A stretch of DNA of 64,000 nucleotides from NCBI GenBank assembly GCA_037954325.1, contig JBBMNZ010000003.1:23845392-23909391 (forward strand). Direction: 5' to 3'. A program made the position numbers and the translations under genes. The stretch comes from Fistularia commersonii. Taxonomy: Eukaryota > Chordata > Actinopteri > Syngnathiformes > Fistulariidae. Shown here in pieces: positions 1 through 12,749 of this stretch. Each line of letters begins with the position of its first letter. Position 1 is the stretch's first letter. The notes below the pieces were generated by a model. The model was not told where the DNA came from. It worked only from the letters and a program-made list of their open reading frames with translations, and did not search any database.

Positions 1-1817
1 TTTGTCTCAGAGAAGCAGATACGGACAAAACAAGCCTGGTGTGTTTCTGTATGCTTTCGGTTTAATACAAGCAGCATGTTTGTTTAATTGGAATCCTTTT
101 TGGGTGAACGCTTGCGGTCAGTCACATCCCGGTCCAAGTTTGAGTCACGACGAGCAGCCGCCCAGTCCCGAGAGAAAACGGCACAGGCTAGTGGCGGCGT
201 ATCGATCCCAGATATGATGAACTCCTGTTAAGACCTTTTTTTTTTTTTTTTTTTTTTTCAGGGCCGACTTCCAAGAACGCTCTCATCGGCAGAGCCGGCC
301 GAAGGCGAGCATTCTGGAACGGACATTCTCGTTCCTCCGTCGGTGGCCGAGCTTCACGGTCGCTTCTTTCAGTCGTGACGCCGACTGAAATGTGCAGTGT
401 CCGATGTGCTCACGAAACCCCGCCTCCTCCTCTTAGCGCTGCACGCTTGACGACGAAACCTCTTCCTTGCGCCGACCCGCATCAGGCTCCGTTGCAGGTC
501 GACCGCCGGTTGTTTTCCGATGGAACAACAACGACAGAGTTGAATTAACGAAAAGCCGCCGCCGCTGTCGAAGCCCTTTGCTCACAATGAGCCCACAGAT
601 GACTTCTGTGTTCAGTCATGTGATCACTCCATGTGATGAAGGTGCAGGCCGTCTTCTAAAGTTACGGAAGTCACGAGTCTGAACGCTGTAAGGACTTTTT
701 ATTCGCCATATAAATGCGCCTCGCCGGAGGGTGGTGTAACACCGTCCCCGCTGTAATATAACACGACATTCAGAGTTTGTTTTGATTTGTCCACCGATGA
801 ACCATTTCCTGTTTCCTACAGATTGGTAAACAAGTCTGACAGGGTCGTCGGACCATCGGTTGTGTTTTGTGGTAATTGCAAGTACGCGAAAAGGTTACTG
901 CTTCTCGTTTTCCACGTCGCTCAAGGGACGTCAACGTCAGGGTTTTTTGTTTTAGTTTTTTGGATGATGTTCGGTGTTTGTGCTCTGAGGAATCATCGGA
1001 ATCTGAACCCTTCGTTCATACCGGTCGCCAGTTTAAACAAAAGTACAAAGCAAACGACAAATCAATAATTCGAGTCGGATTCATGAATGGATTTTGACGT
1101 TGTTTTCCTCGGATAAAATCCGTGTCATTCATTCATTCTGGACGGGAGGCGGACTGCATCCGTTCACTTCTCACACATAGAGTGTGTTTTTAATATTAAT
1201 GCTAGCATTAGCGCTGGCTAACTCCAACTAGCTTACAGGGTTTTGGCAGTGGGGTTCAATGCATTTCCTTTTCAGAATAGTAGTAAATCTTGACAGCGAT
1301 CACGTTTAAACGTTGCCGCAGATTCAACGAGAATGTTTATCTTGGTTTAATTAAGAATAAGAATAAGAACAACTTTATCCATCCCGAGGGAAATTGTTGT
1401 GCCAGAGTTTCAAGTAAAACATAACAATAATAGAGTTAAGGCTAAAAAGTGTTTTGAGGCCTTTGTCAAAGTTAAGGTTATAAAGTGTTTTAAGGTCTTA
1501 AGGTCTTATTATCAATTTCCGTCTCTGACACCTAAAACAATCTTTATTTCCTGGACCTTCCCCTCCAACGACACTCAAGATCTCCGGCTGAGTTTCTCTG
1601 GGCGAGCCCTGCCTCACACCCCAACCCCCCCCCCCCCCCCACTCCCCCAGAACAAGGGTTGCCATGGTAACCGCCTTAACCAGAGCACAATCACTGACCA
1701 GCAGGAAGTTTGGGAGCTTTTTCGGGGTCAATGAGAGCTTCCATGTGGGAAAGGGTGTGCGCACAGCAGGGGGCGGCGCGGTGGAAGGTGGGGGTGGCTG
1801 CTGCATCACTCTGACTA

Positions 1818-1852
<35 letters not shown>

Positions 1853-2449
1853 AGAGGGGGGTTTCCCATGTTTTCATGACAGTAGGAATATTATTTTCCA
1901 GTGTTTTTCTCAGCGTCACATCACCGGTGTCAGGTTATTTTGTGGTTTCCTGTCTGCGCCCTGCGTCGCTTCTTCCGCCCATTGTGTGGCGGATCTGTCA
2001 AATATTTCCACATTCCTGATGAGCGCCATTTAAACCCCCCTCCTCTCACCCCGACCCCCCCCCCCCCTCTCCCCGGCACCCTTTTGCAGATCCTGATTCT
2101 TCGGCGGGAGCAACATCCCTTTTTGGACAGAAACCTAAATAAAACCGTCGAGTTGTGATCAAGATGGACGTCGGGGAACTGATGTAAACGGACACTTCTT
2201 TTGAGGCCTCTGGTCTGTAAAGCACACGACGTACGGATCCCATCGGGGAGACCAAGGCGGAAAATGGCTGGGTGCCATTTTGGATCAACCGGTCAGTGAA
2301 TAATTATGTCACCCCACACACACACACACACACACATGCATGGGTTATTAACATCATTCTCACTCCTCTGATTTCATTCCCTACATCGCTGTGGTTTATG
2401 CGAGTCAAATATCGTCTCATGCACAGACCCCAACCCGTGGTATCTTCCG

Positions 2450-2481
<32 letters not shown>

Positions 2482-2749
2482 TGGTGCAATTACTCGAGCT
2501 GCTGCAATGCTGTTAACCACCATCTGTTCACAGCTGGCTCGTATTGAATCCTCTCGTGTCTCCTCCCAATGCCAAACGCAGCCAAACTGTCCTGCAAAAG
2601 AGGAGGAAGGAGGAAAGAGGAGGACCAGAAGAACAAGAAGGGAAAAGTCTGGGACCTGATTCATCGCAATAAAGCATCAACACGCCAGATTTTGAGTGAG
2701 AGCAAAAGACGAAGATGATCTGCTGTGGTCGATTAGCAGGTGACGATGT

Positions 2750-2793
<44 letters not shown>

Positions 2794-3026
2794 ACCCTAC
2801 AACATGAGGAATTAAGTGCAGCACAGAGCAGAAGCCAAAATTCATATTGGGGAGAGCGAGTTTTATTCCCAGATGGCTGAAGGAGCTACCGACACACTCC
2901 CTCCGTCAACGCTCTGACCGGAAGTAGTACTTTCTCTGCTAATCTGATTGGTACTTTCTATATTTGTGTAATATGTAAACAAGCAGTTAAAAATATTCAT
3001 TTTATGAAGAACAGGTGACATAATAG
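1..3026. other. Gene-free stretch with microsatellites
   Basis: I see no exon with convincing coding character here. Open frames are short and several are translations of GT/CA repeats. Visible content is (GT)n or (CA)n tracts at about 1821-1849, 2315-2336, 2454-2481 and 2747-2791, a poly-T run at 236-258, C-rich runs near 1625 and 2055, and one LINE-type 3' tail (1349-1512). Confidence 0.6.
1349..1512 (-). repeat. Non-LTR retroposon 3' end, family 1
   Basis: On the minus strand this ends with CTCTGGCACAACAATTTCC, then a purine-rich stretch and a short (TTCTTA)-type tail. The same block recurs at 7320-7465, 9906-10095 and 44178-44420. The repeated 3' end with short tandem tails is typical of LINE-type retroposons. 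The internal part, with AAGGTCTTAAG and ATAAAGTGT, is also shared by the longer copies. Clade assignment (Rex/CR1-like) is only inference. Confidence 0.7.
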
Positions 3027-3714
3027 CAGTGGAGGGCTGTCAGGGCCTGCGAGGCCTTCTCTGCTGGCCTAAAAAAATATGTGAATCACAGATTGATTTA
3101 AATTTTTGTCCATAAATACTTGGTCTGTCCGCTTCCTGTCATGGCTTCTTACCTGGCTGTGCTGCTTCCGGACAAGTATGTTCATATTAAAACATTTAAC
3201 CAGTCACATTTCAGCCATTATTTGTTGCCAGACGGGGTCAAATAAAAAGTCAAATAAAATCTGCCTGGCGGCCTGCAGAATCAGATTCATAGGCGCTCTG
3301 GCAAAAAATAAGTGTCAATGAAAGTGTCGCTTCAATCAATCAGATTATGAGTTGCAACACTGAGGCCTTCTATAAGAGAAGGGCAACGTCAGTGGGTCAC
3401 ACACCCTTTGATTGGATAGTGACAGAGTGCACTAGCTAGAGCTAGCATGCTGCATCTTTAGCAAGCTGCACAAACACAAACATAGTATAGTATTTGATAT
3501 AATAGCTAATTTGTCAACCCATGATGGCTGAAGGAAGAGAGAAAAATTGATGTGGTTGCATATTTTTTGTCAAACCCATTTTCAAGACACACTTTTCAAG
3601 AAAAGCTGGACATCATTAAGAAAGCTCTGGCAATTCCGAAGCTTGCAGCCCTGTTACAGCGAGGAAAAGGAGCACCAGTGAAGGCCTTGGTGTGAAATGC
3701 TAAGCCCGCCACTG
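3027..3714 (+). mobile_element. hAT-like nonautonomous element with 8-bp target duplication
   Basis: The element starts CAGTGGAGGGCTGTCAGG and ends AGCCCGCCACTG, so the termini are inverted repeats. It is flanked by cataatag (3019-3026) and cttaatag (3715-3722), an 8-bp target-site duplication with one mismatch, as expected of the hAT superfamily. Near the right end, 3546-3690 reads as a short hAT-type N-terminal remnant with motifs DVVAYFLSNPFS and FQEKLDIIKK, frameshifted from an upstream ATG. It has no transposase and is a fossil. Confidence 0.75.
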
Positions 3715-3736
3715 CTTAATAGGATATGGAAGCCAT

Positions 3737-3740
<4 letters not shown>

Positions 3741-3826
<86 letters not shown>
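3741..3826. repeat. (GT)43 microsatellite
   Basis: Uninterrupted GT dinucleotides over 86 bp, the longest in the window, placed about 18 bp beyond the hAT target duplication. Further broken GT runs follow at 3928-3985. Likely highly polymorphic. Confidence 0.97.
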
Positions 3827-3829
<3 letters not shown>

Positions 3830-3985
3830 TGCAGGTAAATCAGCGTCCAGATGCTGTCCACCTGCAGCGGTGCGTAAGAAAACAAATAAATAAATCAATT
3901 CAGAGACAATTTTATTGTGAAGGCGTGTGTGTATATGTGTGTGTGTGAGAGGGTATTAGTTGTGTGTGTGTGTGAGTGTGTGTGT

Positions 3986-6515
3986 TAGGTGTATAAAGGG
4001 AACAGGATAGGAGGAGGCCTCGGCGGGACAGCGGTGATGTATATTTGTCAGGAAATTGCATTTTCGAACTCGTGACACGAGCGGCCCCCTCTCGATGGAC
4101 GCTCGCCGCTCTCGTGCAAACCTTGAGGATGTGTCGCCTCGGGGTTGATGGAGGGGGCGGAGCTTGAGCCGAGGGTTCGGGCGGCGGCCGCTCTCTGGAG
4201 TTTCATCATTGGAGGACTCTGAACCTCCGGAAAACAACACTAATCGAGATTAATACCACCCGTTTCCAGACCTTCATCTCTTCTTGCCGAGATCAGTTTC
4301 CCGCCTGTTTGCACAATCCGGTCGTAAATCTCTCCTCGGCGCTTCCCCGCGGGCCGGACCTTCATGAAGAGCAGATATTCTCATCAGAAAGTCGCAATCC
4401 TGTAGAGCTGGGTTGTTATTAAACCCGTATATGAGGAGAGCCAGAGATGACTATCGGCACCGTGAGGTGATCCCGGACTTCCATTTTTTACTCTTGTTAG
4501 GCTGAGAAGATCCCCGGTTTGATGGGGTTCTGCATATAAGTGTGTGTTTTTGCTGTTCTCTGCACGTTCTCCAGGTTTTCCTTCTTGCATGAGTTCTGTC
4601 AATGGTCTCCTGCCTTCCTCCCTACCTTCTCTCCAGGTTGTCCAACAGTCCAAAAACATCATTTTTGACTCCACATTGTCAACGAATGGTTGATGTTCCT
4701 GTATGCCTACCTGTGATTGACAGGTGCAGGTTAAGCCCCGCCTCCTGCCCTTTCATGATACCGCACTATAAAATCCAATGTACAGTCAACCTCCATAGTT
4801 AAAGCCAGACCTTTAAGCCAGGCGGCTGATGAAAATGTGTGTGTGTCTGATGATGACACGCTCACTGTTGACACCTGGCGTTCCTTTGGAACAATGACCG
4901 CCACTTCTCGGCGGCGTAGGACCGAAAACACGCCGGCTCCCATTGTTCCAGACGACCTCTCCAGAGCGCTGCCCTGTCCTTCCCTGAGACTCCAAACAGA
5001 AAACCTGAACCTTATGCTTTCATGAAGTTCTCCAGTGGTCGGGGCTCACGGATGCCGCATCAGCGCCGCCCTCGGGTGATATCATCCCCTCTATCCGCCG
5101 CTGTTTCTGCATCACCCTGTCATCGCGGTCTCACATTTGTCCAACTTGACGCGTTGAAATCTCACTGTCCGCTTTGCCGTTTAAAGGAAGATCCTGTAAC
5201 CTTCGGAGGCCGTGATACCGACTGTCATCGTGTCCTGGATCACGACGTCCCGGTCGCCGGAGACAGACAGCATCTGCCCGGGTAAGGACGACGGAAACGA
5301 GTGTCAGCTGGATTTCGCTCGGCACCTGCAAACCCGGCTCACTCTGCACACTGGGACCAAAAGAGCAAAAGGGTAGGACAGTGACGGGAGCAGGACTTGT
5401 ACACTCAGAGTGAGTACAGCATAGAGGTATAGAAAGGAGGCGTCAATGGGACCCTCTGTTTGGTTTGGTGAGCAAACATCTGAGAGGGAGCAGAGTTTTC
5501 CACGGCTGTTTCCTCTAACCGGCTTTCACACGCTGGTGTTTTTATGACAGCGGCGCTTTCGCATTCACGCCGTTCAGCTCAGACCGTGAACACTCAATTG
5601 TGTGCCGGTTGTCACTCCCCAATTCGGCCCTGTCTTGGTTTTCATAATGATTATTATTATTAGTTTGCCTTGTGCTGGGGCGTGGTGGCGGGATGGCGTG
5701 CCGGCCGGCTGTGGGAACGTTCTGGATCTCAACCCCGACTGTCGACGAGCCAGCCACCAGAACGTTACGCCAATAAAAGAAGGAAGGATATCCATTCGAT
5801 TCTCTGGCCTGGGAATGCAGGAAAACAACACACACACGCTGTTTCTTTTAATTTCACACATTTTTCCAGATTTTCTCCCGGGAATGCAGACACTTTGTTC
5901 AGAGAACACATTTCCTCTGCCTCGTATGACCCTCCGACGCACATTTTCCGCTTGACCATTGGGCGTGACGCCGCTCCCGTGCAGGGGTGGGGGGGCGGGA
6001 GGGGTCACGGACGCCGCCGCCCTCCAAGCGTGCACCTGACCAACTCCTCAACCGGCGCCGACACCCCGGCCGGCACTGAGATTAAGCCGCTACTCGGCTG
6101 ATGTCGTTCTTGGATCTCATCCCGAGTCTTAATTCAACATTTATTGGGTTTTCCGTTGAAAGCTGCTCTCAGATGGACGGCTGTTCACTTGACCTTTTAT
6201 TCCCAGCCCATAATATTCGGGTGGCCTTCGGATCTCCGCTCGGCCGTCATTTCCGTTAGACAACCTTTTCAAACCTCCCGTCAAGCATGGGCCAATAGGG
6301 ACGCTCGTCTCGGGGGCGAGAGGCGGGGTTGAACCCGGACGGGTCGCCTGTCAATCACAGCGTCGCCCATAGAGACTGCAGGAGGAAGACGAAGAGAAAC
6401 AAGCGATCGATAACCGATAAGACCGAACAGATACCCGCACATGTGTCAAGCATGTGGCCCGCGGAAATGAACGACAAAAACGTCTTAAAATAAAGTAAAA
6501 CGCGTGCATTGGCCA
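3986..6515. other. Gene-free stretch
   Basis: No coding exon recognised. Open frames up to 153 codons occur on both strands around 5574-6101, but they overlap each other, show no conserved domain and have no supporting splice context, so I treat them as chance frames in GC-rich DNA. Confidence 0.5.
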
Positions 6516-6960
6516 TAAACTACATTTCCCACAATTCATGCCGATCGTGTTACCTGCGAAGTGACGGCATCCCGAAATGAAGAAACACAGATAATCCCTA
6601 AATGTCCAGGAAGAGAAAAGCTGACGCAGATGGAAGGCTGTTTCAAGAAAGATGGGAAAGCGATTACATGTTTGTGATTCAAGGGGACAAAAACGGGTAA
6701 ATCTTTGGCGTTATGAGGCGGCGTCGGTTGTCAAAGAGTACAAACACTGAGCTAAGCATGCTAAAGTTAGCCTTCCAGAAAAACAAAAAACTTTTGAGAA
6801 TTAAAAGCCAAAATGTAGCATTTTGGATTTGAATGAGTAAAAAGTTATTTAACATAGATTTCTTTTGCATTAGGTTACATTTATACTGTTTCATGTGGCC
6901 CTTTGAGGACAACCATAATGCTGATGTGGCCCTCGGTAAAAATTAGTTTAACAAGGTTTT
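6516..6960 (+). mobile_element. Decayed hAT/BED-type transposon (GTF2IRD2-like N-terminus)
   Basis: From ATG 6602 the frame reads MSRKRKADADGRLF then QERWESDYMF, the start typical of hAT transposases of the GTF2IRD2/ZBED group, and is broken by a stop near 6696. A second copy of the same family lies on the minus strand at 51256-51680. Both share the flanking block with TACATTTCCC and the CATGCCGAT-type segment, and remnants of the GTGGCCC terminal motif. Only the first part of the protein is visible; nothing downstream stays in frame. Confidence 0.65.
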
Positions 6961-7319
6961 CTGCTGATGTTTCCACAGCAAGTCTTTGTAGACCAATAAA
7001 ATCTGGGCAAAGAGGGGAAAAAAAAACATTTGAAACAATGAAATATTTTTGATCAATAATCAATATTTCGAATCAGGAATGAGAAGGACGTCATTTAGAT
7101 TTCCTCCCTGTGTCCAACGGAAGGTATTGTTCTTCCTGAGATAAGAAGTTTTTTTTTGTGTATGTGCCAACAGACTCAAATAAACATACACTGCTTTCGC
7201 CAAACACTATATTTAGTCTTCACGGTGTGTGTGTGTGTGCGTGCGTGCGTGCGTGTGTGTGTAAGGGTATAAGTCTGTTCCAGTGCAGAGGCCTGGTATA
7301 TTGCCTTCCCGAGCCCCGT

Positions 7320-7465
7320 GAGTCATGGATTAGTTTATAGTTTATTTTTATTTCTAATTCTGCCTTTTTCTTTTTATTATTTATGACTGTTATATTTTCT
7401 GTTACTCTGGCACAACAATTTCCTTCGAGATTAATCAAGTTGTTCTTATCTTATCTTATCTTATT
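7320..7465 (+). repeat. Non-LTR retroposon 3' end, family 1
   Basis: Plus-strand copy of the repeat at 1349-1512: TTACTCTGGCACAACAATTT followed by a (CTTAT)n tail at 7446-7465. The tail type supports a LINE-like insertion in this orientation. Confidence 0.7.
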
Positions 7466-7859
7466 CACCCTCCACATCCTGTTCCCCCCCGTCGTCTTCT
7501 TGCGTTCCCGTCATCCTCCTCCGGCTCCCAACAATCTCAAAACATTAATCTGCTTCTTTTGTGTGATCGTCATCTTCTTTTTTTTTTAACTCCAGGGCCG
7601 TCGCCGGGAAGACGGGCCCTCCGGGCAGCTGCGACCCCCCTCCCCCCTCCCCGTCACCACGGTGCGTTCAAGGACGCCGGGAATGTTCGGACGGTAGGCT
7701 TTCACAAACTCCCGGCTGTCACGGCGGTTTCTGGTTACCGTGACGAATAAAACGACACGAGCCTCGCTGTCCATGAACACAAGCCTTTCCAGGAAACCGT
7801 CGGTCCAAAGGCAGATCCTTTCAATCGTTCATTCATTCTTTTCATTCATTCAGGGGAGC

Positions 7860-8535
7860 AGTTAGGGGTTCGGCGTCTTGCTCAACAAAACTTCGACACA
7901 CTAGAAGGAGCCGGGAATCGAACCAGGAAGGTTAGAGGATACTCTGTTGTAAAAGTATAGAAAAGTATAGAGACGTTCATTCACACGTATAGACATTCAA
8001 CCATTTACTCTTTCATTCACACGTCATATAGAGACTACGGTTCTCTCCCTTATTTGCATGTCATATAGACACGCAACAATTCACCCTCTCATTCACACAT
8101 CTTATAGAGACATACAACCATTCACCCTCTCTTTCACACATTTAGTCTTATACAACCTTATACCTCCTCTTATAGTCATATAGACATCCAACCATTCATG
8201 TGTCACATAGCGACATACATTCATCCTCTCATTCACAGGTTATATAGAGATAAACAACCATTCACTTGCCATAAGAGACGTACAACCATTCACGCTTTTA
8301 TTTATATGTCATATAGAGACATATATTCATCCTCTCATTCACAGGTTATATAGAGATATACAACCATTCACCCTGTCATTCACAAATATATAGATTTGCA
8401 ACCATTCATCCTCTCATTCACACACCATAAGAGACCATTCACTCTTTTATATTCATGTCATATAGAGACGAACTAGCATTCACACTCTCATTCACCCGTT
8501 CATTCATGTCATACAGAGACATAAAACTGTTCTCT
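7860..8535 (-). repeat. Minisatellite array grown from a SINE-like fragment
   Basis: After a fish SINE-like block (7860-7940, with GGGAATCGAACC), units of about 45-60 bp repeat: CATATAGAGACATACAACC followed by ATTCACCCTCTCATTCACA. About ten degenerate units are visible. On the reverse strand the unit reads as the GTGTGAATG...GGTTGTATGTCTCTATATG segment found in common fish SINE-like repeats, so the array probably arose by tandem expansion of that segment. Other arrays lie at 9620-9830, 10085-10230, 50780-51130 and 51765-51830. Confidence 0.75.
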
Positions 8536-9480
8536 TATTTGTTTACACAGTGAAAGAGAAGGTCTTACTCCCATGCATGTTCTCCTGTGAGTACTCGAGT
8601 ATTCCTCTTTCACTCCGCCTGCAGTTTCTCATTTGTCCTCTGGGCGGCAGCGCTCACAGAAAATCAGGCGTTCGGCTCCCGCGGCGGCTCTTTGGGAATT
8701 TATCAAGCGGAGAGAAAAATTAACTTCAGTCGTGAGAGAAACGCAGCACTTCTCCTGGAGATCCTGCTCGGGATCTCAAAGGATTCTAGTTCCTCGTAAA
8801 ACGACATCCTCTGAAGGATGGCAAAGCTTTTTTCTTTCTCATCCGACCAGCTTTTCAGTCTTCAGGGACAATGACGAGGATATGATGCATTCAAACAAAA
8901 AAACACCGGACTAAGAGAGAAACATTCAAGTGGCGACTCACCTCATGCAAGAAGGAATTCGGCATTCTCAACTGGCTGTTTGTTTCCTTTCCCTGGAAAC
9001 CACCTAGATAACCCGCTCACCTCTAATCATCGCTAACAACCTGCAGATACTGGGTAGTTTCCCTTCAGCTGCCCTGAAACCTAAACACGCTAAAACACAG
9101 TGGTGACCATGGAAAAGCAAAACAGTTTATCCCTCCCATGTTGTATTTGACGCTAGTGTGACGAACCGCTGATGCACAACTCTGCGTTCCCGTGCGTTGT
9201 ATTCACGTGTAAACAATTACTTATTTATTTATGTGCAAATCCATGTTTATAGAATCAAATAAATCCCTCTTGTGAATCAGTTTGTGGTAAACGTGGGCGC
9301 CTCCCAAGGCCGACAACGAGACCAGCGTCTCATTTTCCTTTTTTTTTCTTTTCATCTACGCCTCTAAAAGGGGAGCAGACGGCGCTTTGGATTTTCAATG
9401 AAGATAAGAGATCCGTGCCAGAATCCCCTTGTTGATGTTGAACAGGACCTCACAGAAACAGGGAATCTAGTCTGGGATCA
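8536..9480. other. Gene-free stretch
   Basis: No exon, RNA gene or repeat family recognised. One frame at 8633-8914 is open for 93 codons but has no domain character. Confidence 0.45.
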
Positions 9481-9850
9481 ATCAGTGCTGGGGCCGTTAG
9501 CGCTTCCACCCTGACGGCGAGAAGATTCCCAATCTGTGTGGAGTCTACACGTTCCTCAGGGTTCCTCTCACAGTCCAAACACATATTTGGCTAAATGAGA
9601 GACCCTGAATTGTCCAGATGTGGTATGTCTGTGCATGACGCGTGAATGACAGGGTGAATGGTCGATATTCACTTTGCAGGGTGTGAATGAGAGGGTGAAT
9701 AATGGTATGTCTGATATGTGAGTGACGGGGTGAATATTTGCATGTTTTTATAAGAAATGGAAGAATAGTTGCATCGCATGTCTCTAAATGGGGTGTGAAT
9801 GAATGGGTGAATATTTGCATGTTTCGTTATAATGTGTAATTGAGAGGGAT
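9481..9850 (+). repeat. SINE-like repeat with expanded 3' minisatellite
   Basis: Begins with a degenerate head (GCGCTTCCACCCTGACGGCG) and a block resembling the usual fish SINE-like order (GTGTGGAGT, CTCACAGTCCAAACACAT, GAATTGTCCA), then 3-4 copies of the GTGTGAATGAGAGGGTGAAT unit. This copy links the SINE-like body directly to the minisatellite unit. Confidence 0.65.
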
Positions 9851-9905
9851 GTCTATTTAATTTTTTAATTCCTCTTCCTTCAGCTGCAGGGACTCTTCAA
9901 ATATT

Positions 9906-10095
9906 TGCACTTAAGACCTTAAAACACTTTATAGCTTTAACTTTGACACTATAGTTTTATTTGTATTTCTTATTCTCCTACTTTTTTTACTGTTTATACA
10001 ATTTCCTACTATTATTTATCATTGTTATGTTTTACTTGAAACTCTGGCACAACAATTTCCTTCGGGATAAATAAAGTTATTCTTATTCGTATGTA
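9906..10095 (+). repeat. Non-LTR retroposon 3' end, family 1 (long copy)
   Basis: Longest plus-strand copy: it includes CTTAAGACCTTAAAACACTT, AT-rich body and the CTGGCACAACAATTTCCTTC 3' end. It matches the reverse complement of 44178-44420 over most of its length. Confidence 0.7.
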
Positions 10096-12675
10096 TGACA
10101 TGTAAATGAATGGTTGATATTCACATTGTGGGGTGTGAATGAGAGGCTGAATAGTTGTGTGTCTCTATATTGGTGTGAATGAGAGGGTGATTATGGTATG
10201 TCTTTATATGAAATGTGAATGAGAGGGTAGAGATAGAAATACTTTATTGATCCCGAAGGAAATGAGGGTGTCCAGTAGCACATACTTTGTGCTCCGTGCA
10301 CATATTGCATACATCTGCATACATACAACCAGTCACTTAACAGGAACAAAAAATAAAATAATAATATCATCCAATGAGGCAGGAAAAGTGTTTTGCAGTA
10401 AACCGAGAAAAATCCTAAGCCTTGTAGATTATGAATGAGTGACTGAATGACTTGGTTTATTCCTGCAAAAAAATTAATAAAATCCTGGATGGTAATAAAC
10501 GTGGATAGCTGCAAGATATTCCAACTCACATTCCAACCCACGCGGAGATCCGAGGCAATCCCGTTTTTTTTTTTTCACCACCTAAACATCACAGAAAAAG
10601 TTTATTAGAGGGCCATCCAGCTCACTTTTATTGTGGAAAAGTTTTATAGATGTAGAAATTAGCCTAACTTTAATCGTGAACAGGCCTGACTGCAGGTGGC
10701 GGCGCTCAGCCTTCCTTCCCCGGGGAACCTCCCTCCAAAATGTGAAACCAGATGAAATCCCCGGGCGGATGATTATCTTCCGGCAGGATTTTGCATTTCT
10801 TATAATTCACATGTAAGTCTGAAAAGCCGAGGAGGGGGAGCAATACTCCCAAGTGAAAGCGAAAACTAAACTTTATCTTTTGAGATAAAATGCTATCCAC
10901 ACCTATGCCTCAGATGTGACCTTTCTGTTTGCTCTTCCTCCAAGGTCACTTTGTCAGGAGATTCCTGGAAAATATTTGTGAGTCACATTACCACAAAAGT
11001 TGTGTTTTGTCTAAGAAAATGACTACTTTTTACACGACACGTGACACATGCAACATGGAAGAAATGTGACACACCTGACCGTAGAATAAGTCTGTAAAAA
11101 TAACCACCGGCTAAAAAAGGTCACTCAGTGGGATGGGAAAGAAATGTGTGTGTGTGTAGCGTTATAATGTATTAACATGTAATACAATGTACTAGCACAT
11201 AAATAAGAGGTTGGTGATGAAGGCTTGTCTGAACTTCTGCCCCGTCTTTGACTCCAGTGTCAACTTCCACGTTTTGGCTAAAAAGGCAACGTGGGAAAAA
11301 CACACGACGATGAGGAATATGGCGACGTGACGGCCAGCGGTGAGTCACACCCGCACATCGGTACGCCTGTCACAATTGGAAACACAAATACATCTTAGGC
11401 TTACTTATTGTAGAATGACGGTCCGATATAAAATAATTCTTAAACAGTAGAACCTCGGCTTACGAATTAAGAAACGAGACGAAATGTTCCCGAATCAATG
11501 TTTCCCGTTGAGACCGATGTAAGTTCGACGGATCTGTTGTTCTCCGGCCCCAAAACGGCTGCTTTTGAAACTTTTCTATGGGTTTATTTGTGGAGAAATT
11601 ATATATTTTTTGGCAAAAACGCATTAAGGCATGAAAGATAACTTTAATTAGTTCTCTCTTTCTGGTGTTTTCTTGCCAGCGGTTGCATTCAGCATTTCCT
11701 TCACTGTATCAGTAAAACTAAAGCCTTCTAACATATGAGACCCTGGCTAAAGCTAACGCTATCGCTAGCACGCTGTCTTTCTTTCATCCAAACTAACAGT
11801 AACTTTGTTTTGTTGACTTTAGCGCATCTTTGTTCTTGGAGATCGTAAAGACGGTTGACCGAGCCGCGTCGTAATAACCCCAACGCCGCTCTCACGTTTA
11901 GCTATTATTTCCCTCTCTAGATCGAAGTTCTTCTTAAAACCACTATCACCAGCACCTTTTACCTTTCTAGGAGCCATAGTGAGGGATAACTTTCTGTAAA
12001 ACGCATAAAGAAAGCAAACACAACGATGTACAATGTAAACAACGTTGCGTTAGTTAGTTGTTTGTTTTTTTGGTTTGTTTACGTGTTCTTGCACTGAGGC
12101 TTGATGCCAGGCTGATTCAAAATTTGATGGAAAACTGTGTTTATAGACCGGCCTGTTGGAAATCAGGGGCGTTTGTAAGTCATCGTTCTGCTGTGATTAC
12201 ATGCAGGCACACACACACGCACAGACACATGCACACACATGCAAGAAAAGCCAAACCTATTGCATTGACCAACATTTGATCTTTCATGTCTCTTTTTCCT
12301 AGATCTCGGTTCCAACAGAACCAGACCAGCCCGTTACCGGGACAACGCATCTCTAGTTTGCCTGTGATTATTATGGGTTGGCTTACCAACCCATCAATCC
12401 ATCAATCAGATTGATTGTGCAATAACATCTGATGTCTGGTTTATGTTGACGCTTCAGCCCAGTGAGATTTGAAGCCATGAATCACCTTGAAACACACACA
12501 CACACACGCATGCGCACAATGCTCCCTCTAACCTGGGCGGGTTCTCGGTCAGACGGTTCAGTCTAGTACTCCCGTTTTTTTCTCCTGATTTAAAAAATAA
12601 ATTAAAATGTTTAAACAGATGGTGAAACACATGACAGCAAAAAGAAATTCCAATTAAAATTAAGCAATTCCGCGG
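10096..12675. other. Gene-free stretch
   Basis: Contains the tail end of a minisatellite block (to 10230), a second retroposon 3' end (10228-10440, with ATACTTTATTGATCCCGAAG) and short CA runs near 12206 and 12491. No coding exon is recognised before the receptor cluster starts at 13015. Confidence 0.5.
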
Positions 12676-12749
12676 AATTTCGTCGGGCGGTGCGTCACTT
12701 CGCACCGCCCGACGAAATTTGGTTTCATGGTCGTCGCGACCATGAAACC
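12676..12749. repeat. Two adjacent perfect inverted repeats (hairpins)
   Basis: Hairpin 1: a 19-nt arm at 12676-12694 (AATTTCGTCGGGCGGTGCG) pairs exactly with 12701-12719 across a 6-nt loop. Hairpin 2 starts two bases later: a 13-nt arm at 12721-12733 (GGTTTCATGGTCG) pairs exactly with 12737-12749 across a 3-nt loop. Both are CpG-rich in an AT-rich setting. They lie about 265-340 bp upstream of the start codon of receptor copy A. They match no other repeat I noticed in this window. Function unknown: recent foldback insertion, template-switch product or cruciform-forming regulatory site are all possible. Confidence 0.9.

Noticed and set aside
3700..3948. Open frames of alternating Cys-Val or His-Thr
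   Set aside because: They are translations of the GT/CA microsatellite; the same applies to similar frames near 1822, 2304, 52917 and 53102.
5574..6101. Overlapping 117-153 codon frames on both strands
   Set aside because: No recognisable domain, mutually overlapping, no neighbours with matching exons.
7950..8535. CRISPR-like repeat spacing
   Set aside because: Vertebrate DNA, degenerate units, no constant repeat or unique spacers; it is a minisatellite.
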